A stretch of DNA of 64,000 nt from Micropterix aruncella. Taxonomy: Eukaryota > Arthropoda > Insecta > Lepidoptera > Micropterigidae. The stretch lies in NCBI GenBank assembly GCA_944548615.1, contig OX155978.1, positions 6,362,415-6,426,414 on the forward strand. Direction: 5' to 3'. Numbering within the stretch: the stretch's first letter is position 1; each line of letters starts with the position of its first letter. The translations under genes were made by a program, and so were the position numbers. The notes under the pieces are model-generated. The model was not told the origin of the DNA. It did not search any database and saw only the letters and a program-made list of their open reading frames with translations. Positions 44,983 through 54,442 of the stretch are shown piece by piece.

Positions 44983-45605
44983 GTGAGAGTGGCCAAGTGT
45001 GAGAGTGGCCACCCTTCACTGGACTCCAATTGATTGTGAGCGAAGGGTGGTTCTCATCAGGAAGTTTTCTCCGTTATTGAAAGTCGTTGTAGTTGAAGTT
45101 GAAGTGTTTATTCAGAAGGTCTGTAGTAGGTTGCCAGTTCGTAACGCCTTGATTGATATTTCGCTGTTGTGTAGGTAGTGTGGGCGCGAGGTGAAGCCGT
45201 GGTAGTGTGTCCGAAGAGTGTAGTCGAGGAGCGAGGCTTGACGATCGTTATCGCGGATAATGCAGGTACTGCTTGATAATGAAGTGTAGTCGCGATAACT
45301 GCCCAACAGGGGAATGATGTGTAGCCGCGATAACTGTCCACTAAGGGAATGATAATGATCGATCGAAATGTACTGCGTTTTATATCGTGTGAATGATGCA
45401 ATAGTTATGAGTGGGGTGAGAAATAAGTGTGTTAATTCGTATCGATCAGAAGAAATGACATTAGTCATCGTTTGACTGTGCATAAAATGCCGAATTTAGT
45501 TGGAAATCAATTGCAGCTGGCTCGTGTATATTCGAGCGTGTTTGCGATTTCGATTCTATAGAAATTACTTTTTTGTTGTGGGTATGTTGGACGGAGTCTC
45601 CAACA
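44983..45605 (-). mobile_element. Solo LTR of an LTR retrotransposon, GCTC target duplication
   Basis: On the minus strand it begins TGTTGGAGACTCCGTCCAAC and ends GGCCACTCTCACA, the usual TG...CA ends. GCTC flanks both sides (44979-44982, 45606-45609). A TATAAAA box (minus, at + 45378-45384) and a poly(A) signal AATAAA (minus, at + 45107-45112) lie in the expected order. Two 35-bp direct repeats (45294-45328, 45329-45363) could be enhancer units. No internal coding region is attached, so recombination between two LTRs probably removed it. Confidence 0.82.
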
Positions 45606-45745
45606 GCTCTGTGCAAGATGGCTGCTGCTGCATTTGCTAAATGCCGATCAAAAGCAAACACGCAAACGATTTTCGCAGCAATGTTTGGACCGATTCAATA
45701 GGGATCTGACCGATTTTGTGCAACGATTTGTCACCATTATCAGGC
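45606..45745 (+). pseudogene. mariner transposase, segment 3
   Basis: The frame reads LCARWLLLHLLNADQKQTRK and then RFSQQCLDRFNRDLTDFVQR. It matches the mariner stretch just before the first catalytic Asp (pattern LCARWVPHxLxxEQK...FLxRFVTMDE). The catalytic motif is not reached because repeat C sequence follows. Confidence 0.82.
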
Positions 45746-45824
45746 TGAGAATGTTTCCCCTTACCGTCGTAGATTGTATCAAAACAAAAGACTTTCCTTG
45801 GACTAAAATCCAGCAAAATGAAAA

Positions 45825-46270
45825 AAAATACAAACGGCGCTGCCATGGAATCCACTGACTGGAGTCGGGCCCATCATACTATTATTACGCCTCTGAGGGA
45901 TGAGCGGTGAACTCCGGACTAACGACCGGCTGTGGTAGGTTTAGGACAGCTGTCTTGCCACATGTGAGCGTCACCTTACCACCCTCTTCCAAGCTATAGA
46001 ATTAGAGATGGAAAAACTGCAGTTTTAGATATTTTTCCTAGGAAAGAGTTAATTATTTTCCTGAAGAGACCAAGACAAAGAGAGATTTGTCACAGTTTGT
46101 TCCGGGTGATGGCATTTGCGAGATAATTGTGTTTATTTATTTGTAATTGCGGTCTTTTGGGATGTTTCATTCCCATGGAACAGTCAATTCTACAATAAGG
46201 AAGATATCATAATCCGAGAGAGGTAGTAAAGATTTATATCTGGCTGGAGGGCTGTGCATTCGAGACTCAA
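45825..46270 (-). mobile_element. Repeat C, minus-strand copy
   Basis: The reverse complement repeats the order seen at 15060-15535: 'cccgaaagaccgcaatt'-like coding text, then GTTCACCTC blocks and 'tgatgggcccgactcc'. About 90 bp of the coding part is deleted relative to 15150-15380. Confidence 0.65.
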
Positions 46271-46387
46271 GGAATTGATACTGCTTGCAGACCGAATTGA
46301 CCTGCAGAATCCAATCTGAAGCTTTCTCGATCATTACCAAATGCTTTCATGGGATTTTGAATTATTGAAAGGCAAAAAATACCTGAA

Positions 46388-47055
46388 GTGATGTCATTTA
46401 CAACGGGCGAACCTGTCACCCTAGGTTGGTATAACGATATGTAATCGTTCTTTCAGCCTGGAGTGGGCGTAGAGATTTAAGGACAAATACAGTCCACGGT
46501 CTGGTTATGCCAACATGCCCGTCACTGGGAAGAGAAACCAGCGGTCCGACCTCGCTCCCTGACTACCAATTTTGGCTGGATTTCTTCGTTCTCCCGACTG
46601 GCTACGGGTCCAAAGTTGCTTGCGCGGCCTCTACCTAATGTGAGCGATAATTCGGTTCGAATTTATTGCAGACTGTGGCTCCCTTTTCCCATCATTTATT
46701 CAGGATCAAATGGCCATCGAGTCGTTTTAAAAGCGGCTGACATTAGCTCGACAACTAATTCCACCTTAGGAAACCATATGTCGTTTCCCGACCCCCACGG
46801 TTATTTGCTGGAGTGCACAGACGATTGGCTGACGCTGCACGATGCGCAAATCGGCCAGCTGCGCCCAATAGACGTCGCCCGGGGGAAACTGATCCACCAT
46901 GCACGCATTGAGAGGCAGGGAAAAACAGAGTCCTTACCAGGAATGAGCTTCTTCGTGGAGGCTACTGGATGAAGGCTGAACCGTAAACTGAGCCGACCCC
47001 GATGAACAAGTGGGTCTTAGTTACTGGCTTAACTGCATGAGAGCCGTTAGCAGCC
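46388..47055 (+). repeat. Family A retroposon, older copy
   Basis: It starts GTGATGTCATTTACAACGGG, shares the 'cgaacctgtcacc' block and ends after 'gaacaagtgggtcttagtta'. No target duplication was recognised. Orientation is +. Confidence 0.72.
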
Positions 47056-47265
47056 TGTTAAGTGCAATGGGGGCTAATCCTAAAAGTAAGCACATAACAC
47101 ATGCATAGTGCCATACAAAATGCATAAAATGTGCACACATTCAGCCGAGATGATGCGCGCACTTAGCACACTCGACTGACTGGTGTGCACTGACGTATTT
47201 TCTGCACAAACCTGTGTGCACACTTTTGTGCGTTTTTTTGGCTTCTGCCCTTGTAGCAAAAATGA

Positions 47266-47534
47266 TTAACCCTTCAGGCCTCGGCCCCTCAGCCGATTGA
47301 CAAGTTGCTGTCCCAAAAATTTTTTGTAAAAATTAGTAAAAAAATTGAATTACGACACTGTCTCATCAAAACATTAATTACTGCCAAACCACTGTACCCA
47401 TAATTAAAATGATATATTAACATAATAAAACCATAATAAAGAAAAACAAATTAAATTAAAATTAAATTAAAATGGGGCCGTCACGCTGAATTGTGCTATG
47501 GCCGATATCGGCCAATCGGGGCCTGAGGGGTTAA
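47266..47534. mobile_element. TTAA-type element, family P1 (copy 3)
   Basis: It begins TTAACCCTTCAGGCCTCGGC and ends TCGGGGCCTGAGGGGTTAA, with both TTAA sites intact. Its right TTAA (47531-47534) is also the left TTAA of the next element. Confidence 0.88.
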
Positions 47535-48325
47535 GGGGGTATTGTGGTCTAGAGACCTACATTTTAGGCGTTTTTCCGAGAAGGATAAAAAACATTTTTA
47601 TAATCCATTTTCTTACAAAATGTTTATTGACATTTCAAAAAAACAAAATTTCAAAGAGTTTAAGGCTAGTGAAGTGGAGGCTAAAAAAAGATTTTGGTTG
47701 ACATTATTACAACCCTTGTAGTGTTATGAAACAAAGAAAAATAAAAAAAATCTTGATTAGTAAGGACGTTGCTTTGGCCTGATCGTTGGAAAGAAAGATA
47801 TTCTTTTTTTCCACAAAATGGCAACAATTTCAAAATAAAAAAAAACATTTTTTTTTAAATTTGTATTTTTTTTTAATTCGTAGTCCTGGATATAGAGGGA
47901 TAACAAAAATGTTTTTCACCAAGTTTCAAATAAATCGTTTCAGAAGAACTTGAGATATTTTGTCAACCCGTTCAAAAAAGGTGATTTCGAGAAAAAAGCG
48001 TTAAAAGTTCGAGACAGTTTCGGGAGCGTAACTCAGATAATGGTACTTAATTGTCACATTTGGTTCTACTTCGCAATTAACATTTTCTGAAGTTCTAACA
48101 GCTAAACGAGGTGTTCTAGCTTCATAATCATGAAGTCGGGGATTACATTATAGTACGGGGGTCTATTGATCGATTCGTTTCGGCACATCACAAAAGTCGC
48201 TGTAACTCCGAAAATAATTTGAGAAAAATCCTTTTTAGGACATATTCTTAAAGGTCTAATCTTTGAAAATATGCAAAGGGAAAAAAAACAATTATTTCAA
48301 ATTCCTAGACCAGAATATCCCCTAA
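47531..48325. mobile_element. TTAA-type element, family P6
   Basis: It begins TTAAGGGGGTATTGTGGTCT. The right end is the inverted partner (CTAGACCAGAATATCCCC followed by CTAA, a decayed TTAA). The interior is AT-rich with no protein. It abuts family P1 copy 3 at a common TTAA. Confidence 0.7.
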
Positions 48326-48917
48326 AACTATGAAGTGGACAAATGAGGAAAAATTGCCAAAATAATAAAAAAACTTTATTTTCAATAAAAAAGGCGAGCT
48401 TATTGCCTCACAGAAATATACATCAACTAAGCTATGACATACGTTTATATTACAAGTTTGGCGTTAGGTGCACTAAATAAAAATAAAAATGATAAAATAA
48501 ACTAGAAAAAGTGATAATAAAAGAAATATAAAATAGTAAAATAAAGGAAGGGGATCTGAGGAGGAAAAAGGGGGAGGAGGGATGGTTATGTTAGGGTTAT
48601 ATGTTTGTATGCCCTTGAACCTGGCCTTGAACGAGGGAATGCTGGGGCTGTTCTGACATTATTCAATAAATCATTTGAGAATCGCGCAGCTTCCACGAAG
48701 GAGTATGTCATAAAGTCGCATCTATTATTCACATAAATTATACAGACGCAAAATAAATTACATAGTTCCTGTAAGCGACAAGTTGGCACTCTGTTTCCAT
48801 CATAATTTTTGAGAAATTAACGTTTCTATACCTGCGGCAAATTTTGTAACACCTATAATAGCGCATGGTCTGACAGACTGAAATTACAGAACCTTGTATT
48901 TTGTGTTTTGTTTTTGT
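48326..48917. other. Intron DNA, possible LINE tail
   Basis: 48360-48560 is A/T-rich with AATAAAAATAAAAATGATAA words like the 3' regions of LINE family B, but no coding text was recognised. The rest is unassigned. Confidence 0.4.
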
Positions 48918-49230
48918 TTAACCCGTTGAGTATGATACGACCAAATCTGGTTCTGAAACAATTATCCGTTGAGTATGATACGACCAGATCTGGTTCCGCG
49001 TTTTTTTCACTTCTTTGACGTTCTCATATTTATTCATAATTATCTAATTGTTTTACAAAATGATATTTCAATATTCTATATTCGAAATTTCAATGCAATC
49101 ATTGTGCAGTTGTTCTTTTTATGATTGGTGTAGTAGTTTTGTAGTTATAGTACTTTAAGTCGATGTCGCCGAAAATCCTGCAAAAGAGACAGATGCATCC
49201 ATGAAAATACCCATTTACTCCAAGGGTTAA
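48918..49230. mobile_element. TTAA-type element, family P3 (copy 3)
   Basis: It begins TTAACCCGTTGAGTATGATA and ends ATTTACTCCAAGGGTTAA. Both TTAA sites are intact. It has the same orientation as 31055-31368. Confidence 0.9.
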
Positions 49231-49481
49231 GAAAACCTGGTACCATTATATCACTATAAAACTAGAGAACGTGAACAGTTACAGAAAGTGAACTATTGTA
49301 TTTATAATTATTTTTATTACATTTTTTTATGAAATATTTGTGGTTTATCCATATAGATACATATACTTTCGGAATGTACTCAATCAGACCTTTCATTTAA
49401 CACTAAACACGATATATTTATGTTGATTTATTTAGATTTGGCCATTTAGACAACTATTTACTTGATATTTTGACAGTTAAG

Positions 49482-49641
49482 GTACCCTATGACACTCGGG
49501 ATGACATAACAGTTCCAACAATACCACGTACTTCTAAATCGGTTCGAGCGCTTAGAAGTTGTAGTGGAATAAAGAAACGGAAAACATACATAGATGAACC
49601 CTGAACACATTACACTCCTTTTTTGTTGGCCAGTCGTGTAA
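49482..49641 (+). repeat. Repeat F, copy 2
   Basis: It matches 20355-20520: 'accctatgacactcgg', 'aaatcggttcgagcg' and AAACGGAAAACATACATAGA in the same order. Class unknown. Confidence 0.75.
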
Positions 49642-49665
49642 TAAACCCAAGCTAAGGACAATATA

Positions 49666-49969
49666 CAGGGTGAGTTTTAATTAACCGTCATCCTTGAAGT
49701 GGGGTAATCAGTACGAGCAAATAAGCAACTTTTGATGATAATTTTATGAAAACATAAAAATATATATTTTTTGTAAATTTTGACAACTTTATTGTTGGTT
49801 AAAAGTTTGACTTACATTTGCCAACTTAACTTTTTAAACAGTTTAAAAAAAAGTTTGTTTTTTTTTAAATTTATTTTTTGTTTTTTCCACAATTTATTAT
49901 TAAAAATTGCTTTATTGCTCGTGTCAATTCACCCACTTCAAGGATGCCGGTAATTTAAAACTCATCCTG
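49666..49969. mobile_element. MITE with CAGGGTGAGTTTTAATTA ends and TA duplication
   Basis: The left end CAGGGTGAGTTTTAATTAAC and the right end (GTAATTTAAAACTCATCCTG) are inverted over about 50 bp. TA lies on both sides. It is 304 bp long with no coding sequence. A related larger element is at 57411-59254, and single ends occur near 640-700 and 61430-61460. Confidence 0.8.
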
Positions 49970-50840
49970 TATAATTTATTTACTGACTAACAGTTTTTTA
50001 TTGCAGTCTCTGAAAAATAGTACTACTATTATTTTTATACATACTATTATTTTTTACAATTACAAGATAGGGAACAATGAACTCACAACTGTCTTAGGCA
50101 GAAGTCTTACCAGATAGCATGTTCTCATAATAATATGTCTTGCAAATTTTGTCCAGAGTGTCAAACCACCATTTATAGCATTGTGGTCTATTATCAATTA
50201 AATTCAATGTCAGCTGAAAAATAATTAAAAAGCTTTAAACAAAAACTATAAAAAACAGTGAAGTATTATAAGAATATTGATAGTTATTGCTTATACGAAA
50301 ATTTGCATATATACCCCCATCAGTCCCCCAGACAAATATGGTGATACAAGTTACTCACACGAGTGCACTGAAGTAAAGGTAGTACACCGAGAGGTACGGT
50401 GATAGTTAGGATCCCTGTAACGCGCACTATTAGTTCGTTGTAGAGAAAACTAAAGTATGTCACGTTATTAATAATGTTCGGTCAAGGGGGCGGGCAGCGC
50501 GACTCGGAAGGAAACACAGTGATGTTGCTTGGTTGCTCGTTTATTTAGTACTGTGGCGCGAACAGCTCTCCGTTCGCACAAGTGTTTACAGCATAATTAT
50601 TCCGTCTAACTCCGAATCATTCTCTACAGTGGTAACACTTACAGGCGGCAACATATGAATTAAAATAATGTGAAATTGACATACAATATTGTGACGTAGT
50701 CTCTACAGTAGCAACGAATCATGCAGCCAACAGAAAGTACAAACTACCAATATACAAAATAAAAAAACACTAAATAAATTAATGGTTTTTAAAAAAACAC
50801 TAAAAACACGCTTTTGGGCTATGATACGATATTCACATAC
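49970..50840. other. Intron DNA, no gene recognised
   Basis: AT-rich, with a GC-richer patch near 50480-50600. No reading frame of note and no repeat ends were identified. Confidence 0.45.
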
Positions 50841-51050
50841 ACTGGGCTAAGATACGATATTCCATCATGGAATGCCAGTGCCTATCTTCCAGCTTCATCA
50901 TCAGATCTTGAAACCTAATCGTGGTCAAAGTTCATTCCAAGACTTTTCTAACGATTCCAAACACAGCTATGATACGATGTTCCATCATGAAGTTCCAGTT
51001 CATATCTTCCGACTCCATCATCAGATCAGTTCGACAGTACCATATTATTG
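50818..51050. repeat. Tandem repeat, 120-bp period
   Basis: The word GCTAAGATACGATATTCCAT at 50846 recurs as GCTATGATACGATGTTCCAT at 50966, each followed by 'catatcttcc' or 'cctatcttcc' and TCCATCATCAGATC or TTCATCATCAGATC. A truncated unit starts at 50818. It lies ~260 bp upstream of the candidate par-1 exon. Confidence 0.8.
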
Positions 51051-51309
51051 TATTGTCATCAGAACTACATACAGCTGCCAATTTTCATGACGCTACGATC
51101 CTTGGAAGATGGTTAAATTAGTTACCTTAGATTCCATTACATAGTTACATACAGGTCGAACTAATAAAAGCGTGTTAAAAACATATTGTCAGTCTCACAG
51201 ACGGGTATACGAAGGATAAGATATGAAATCGGAGTGACACTCTAGATCAACTACCCTTGTTATAAAGATGATTTGTTATCCATACTGAATTGTTGTATTG
51301 TTGTGGCAG

Positions 51310-51378
51310 GCTCTCGTTGTTGGGCAGCGTGCGCGGCCGCAAACCAGCCATTTTCGCGTCGCTCGACTTACCGCGCAG
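51310..51378 (+). CDS. par-1: Candidate par-1 cassette exon after the RFSKR segment
   Basis: The acceptor is GTTGTATTGTTGTGGCAG and the donor is GTAAAA. The first base completes the Arg of RFSKR; the exon then reads LSLLGSVRGRKPAIFASLDL PR and ends with AG. It is open, GC-rich like its partners and in phase 2/2 (69 bases), so it can be included or skipped without a frameshift. MARK proteins usually have NLSFRFARR here; only the 'R-LS' start is alike. The spliced position and phase are right, but the sequence is not one I know from the family. Confidence 0.55.
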
Positions 51379-51834
51379 GTAAAAACCACGCACCACGGCC
51401 CTAAAACGACACGACTAACCACTTCTCTTCATTTTGTTCATTTATTTTGTTTTGTTTTTGAACGCTCGCTCGCCTGCTATATGCTAACAAACGATCATCA
51501 TTCATTTATCTAATAGTCAAAGAGCTCACTGCAGCTACGAGGATTGATTGATATGCATCTGGAACTGTTGTGCACCTTGCAGCATGATATTATTTTATGT
51601 TTCTCCATTTTGTTGACTGTTGTTAACTTTGCCATAAATGACTGTGGAAATAACACCTTCTTTTCACCTTCAGCCTTTAAAATCCTTCTTCATTCCACCT
51701 TCAGCTCTTTACAGTGAAATAAACTCATATGGTGATTGAATCTCTTTGCAGGAGATTGTTTTTCAAGTGAGTAACATTAGAAATTTCTCCACTAACCTAA
51801 TTTTTCCTTTACCTATTTCATAAGTTCACCACCC

Positions 51835-52400
51835 ACCAACCAACCAGGAGGGAAAGTATTGTGAATGCGCTTTTTTTAGATGAAGATGGAAACATCCATT
51901 TTGAACCCTTCTGAGAAGTATAGAACCATTTTCAGATGGAAGTCTGCTGTGTGTCTTGTCTGTGTGTTTTCCTCCACGATAGCGCCCAATCGCTTAATCT
52001 GATTGAGCTGAATTTTGACATGTAGGCATCATTTAGTCATGGCAAGAGTTGAGAAGGTTGTGGTTGAAATTGGTCATATTTCAGTCTTGAAATATTGCAC
52101 TTAAAGTCTTGAAATTTGGTACAAAGTCGGCCTTATTAGGCCGAAATAACATTATCGCCATATTAACTACCAAACTGACCTGAAAGCTGCATTTCAGCTG
52201 TTCTGAATTGGAATCTGTCACAATGAAGTTTGTCCTTGTTTATATCTTTCGGCAGAGTCGCTGACAGTACTTTAACTTGAACTTTCAATTAAGTCTTCCT
52301 CTTTCCAAAAGGGCTATCACGCTCAAAATCCTTCCAAAAGTCCTTGGCTTACTTGCCGGGAAGTTCTGGGGATACACAACCGATGTATTGCTGCCTGTGC
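51835..52400 (+). repeat. Repeat D, most complete copy
   Basis: It starts CCCACCAACCAACCAGGAGG, continues 'gatgaagatggaaacatcca', 'aatctgattgagctgaattt' and ends after 'aaagtccttggcttacttgc'. It has no recognised protein and no clear inverted ends. Confidence 0.65.
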
Positions 52401-52699
52401 TAGATTTTGTTTTGATATACCTCCTCGACATCATGTCTCCCCATTTCGCAAGTGAGAATCTTTAATAAATATGAGGCAGCGAATGAAAATCCACCTAAGA
52501 GATAGTAGGATTCAAAGAACCACGCTGTCTTTACTCTAAGATGTGCCAATCTGCGGATGCATATGGTCATTGATCCCAAGCACACAACAGTTTATCTTTC
52601 AGGGAAGTTTCTTTTACTATTCAATGATTGCGAGGAACAGCTTAATGTACACTGTCTTTACTGGCTTTTAAAAAACCTTGAAATTATACAATAAGTATT

Positions 52700-54430
52700 A
52701 TTTAAACGTTTGTTGTGCGTTGTGCATCTCTCCAAAAATATGGCCTTGTCGTTTGCCTCTTGTAGCTCCTGATGTTTGATGGGGGTTGACAATTACGAGC
52801 AGGACAGGAGGTGGTCTTCATCCTGTAGCATTCCACAGTCGCATATTGGATTCGCTGTGTAGCCCCAGCGGACGAGATTAGTTCAGAATCTTGTCACACC
52901 CACCGTCAGTCTGTTGAGACTACGCCAGATAGTATAGGGGAGATGGAACCTCGGTGCTAGTTAGTTAGTTAGTTTATCTGGGCTTTTTTGTCGCACTTGC
53001 CCTTTTGATTGGGCCGTTGTGCGTGGCTCATGTTTCTATTTGTGTTTATGTTACTCCAGCCAACCCAGACTGTCCCAGAAGGTTAGCAGCCTGTTTGGGT
53101 TGCTACAGGCCTCCGGGACAGATGCTGGAGATTGTAGTATTTTTGCCCGTTGCTCTGCCACGCTCCTGCATTCCATGAGCACATGCTGTGGCGTTTCTTC
53201 TTCCTCCATGCATCCTCTGCATAGAGGGCTGTCTGTCACACCTATGGTAAAGGGTACAGTGGCCTATCATAGTACCTATGACTTTACGGATTTTGTCCCT
53301 TTTTAATCTGGTGAGGTTGCGGGCAAGTTTTTTAGGCGCTTCCGCAACCGCGTTCTTTGTTTGCCTGCATCCTGCGTTTTTTTTTTTCATTCTTTAAGGT
53401 GGGTTTCGTCGGTGTTCCTGCGTAGCCATGTTTTTATTTGGGCCTGGGGTATGGGCATCAAGGGTTCCGGTCCATATACTATTTCCTTTGATCCCCTTTT
53501 GGCCAGTTCGTCTGCCGCGTGGTTGCCCAGTGAGTCAGCGACTCACTGTGCCCTTTAATCCATTGTAGGGTCACTCTATTTGACCCTGCAATGGATTGAA
53601 GCGCATTGTGGCATTTCAGTACAAGGACAGAGGTTATAGTATTTTTTGCTAGCGCTTGTAGCACGGAGACACTGTCTGAGACAAATTTCAAATTTAGGTC
53701 TCCGACATCTTTGGCTGCAACTGCCTGTGCTGCTCTGGTGATGCCAATGCATTCTGTTTGGAAGATCGTATTTAAGTTGCCTAGGGTAGTTGATTAACGA
53801 AAACCTCGGTGCTATCTGTTTCTTAAGAATTCCCACTGAAGCCCTCAATTGAGTGATGCGGTTTGAAGATTGACCGCCTTAAAATGTTCGTTTATTAAAA
53901 TGTTCATTGCTCTTTACCCGGTTAGATTAGGTTAAATGCATTGCAGTCTGGGCTTTGGAGCCCTGACCCTAGCAGATCTTTTGTGCCTCCATTTGATTAC
54001 AGTTCGTTCCCCAGTCCTTTGGCTTCTGCAAACTCCAGTATATTTGAGGGAACGATTCTTAAATCTTACTTGCGTCCAGAACTTGGTCTTCGTAAGTGTC
54101 CGTTCCTTGACATCCACACTCACACAAAAAGCAGTCTCAGATAGTTTCATCCGATGTAGCTGCTTATTCAACTTGCAGTAATATGTGAGGAGTCCTGTAA
54201 GCATGGGTAGCTGGTGCATTCTTAGTTTTAGTAGCTTGGAAGTTTTTTGGTGAGAGTTCTTTTTCTCTATCGCATTTTCTAGTCCTGGTATATTCTACCA
54301 GTATTGGTTAGTCTATAGTCTCTCCTGTTGTGTTAGAGCGACTTTTGAGACACCACAGAATGTTTCTGAACCTACGATTGGTTGTAGGGCTGCTTTTATA
54401 GACAGTAGGTCTGTTTCCAATCCCATCAAT
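52700..54430 (-). mobile_element. Older LINE remnant interrupted by a younger LINE
   Basis: Minus-strand text: MLTGLLTYYCKLNKQLHRMK (54219 onward), then RASVGILKKQIAPRF up to 53815, and after the insertion HLPYTIWRSLNRLTVGVTRF and NPICDCGMLQDEDHLLSCS (52950-52790). Skipping 52960-53801 restores one continuous reading. The zinc-knuckle-like C-terminus is typical of LINEs. Stops and shifts show it is old. Confidence 0.72.
52960..53801 (-). mobile_element. R1/I-type LINE fragment with 13-bp target duplication
   Basis: AACCTCGGTGCTA flanks it (52947-52959, 53802-53814). On the minus strand it runs from RNase H text (QWIKGHSESL) through KKLARNLTRLKRDKIRKVIG, and TDSPLCRGCMEEEETPQHVL, to a 3' tail of TAAC units (GTTAGTTAGTTAG on +). 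It is 5'-truncated. It is a near copy of 55900-56944. Confidence 0.88.
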
Positions 54431-54442
54431 CCCTGTTGGTCA

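Noticed and set aside
45112..45483. 123-codon minus-strand frame as a gene
   Set aside because: It is inside the solo LTR and shows no recognised domain.
45634..45858. 74-codon frame as a separate gene
   Set aside because: Its first half is the third segment of the interrupted mariner transposase; the rest runs into repeat C.
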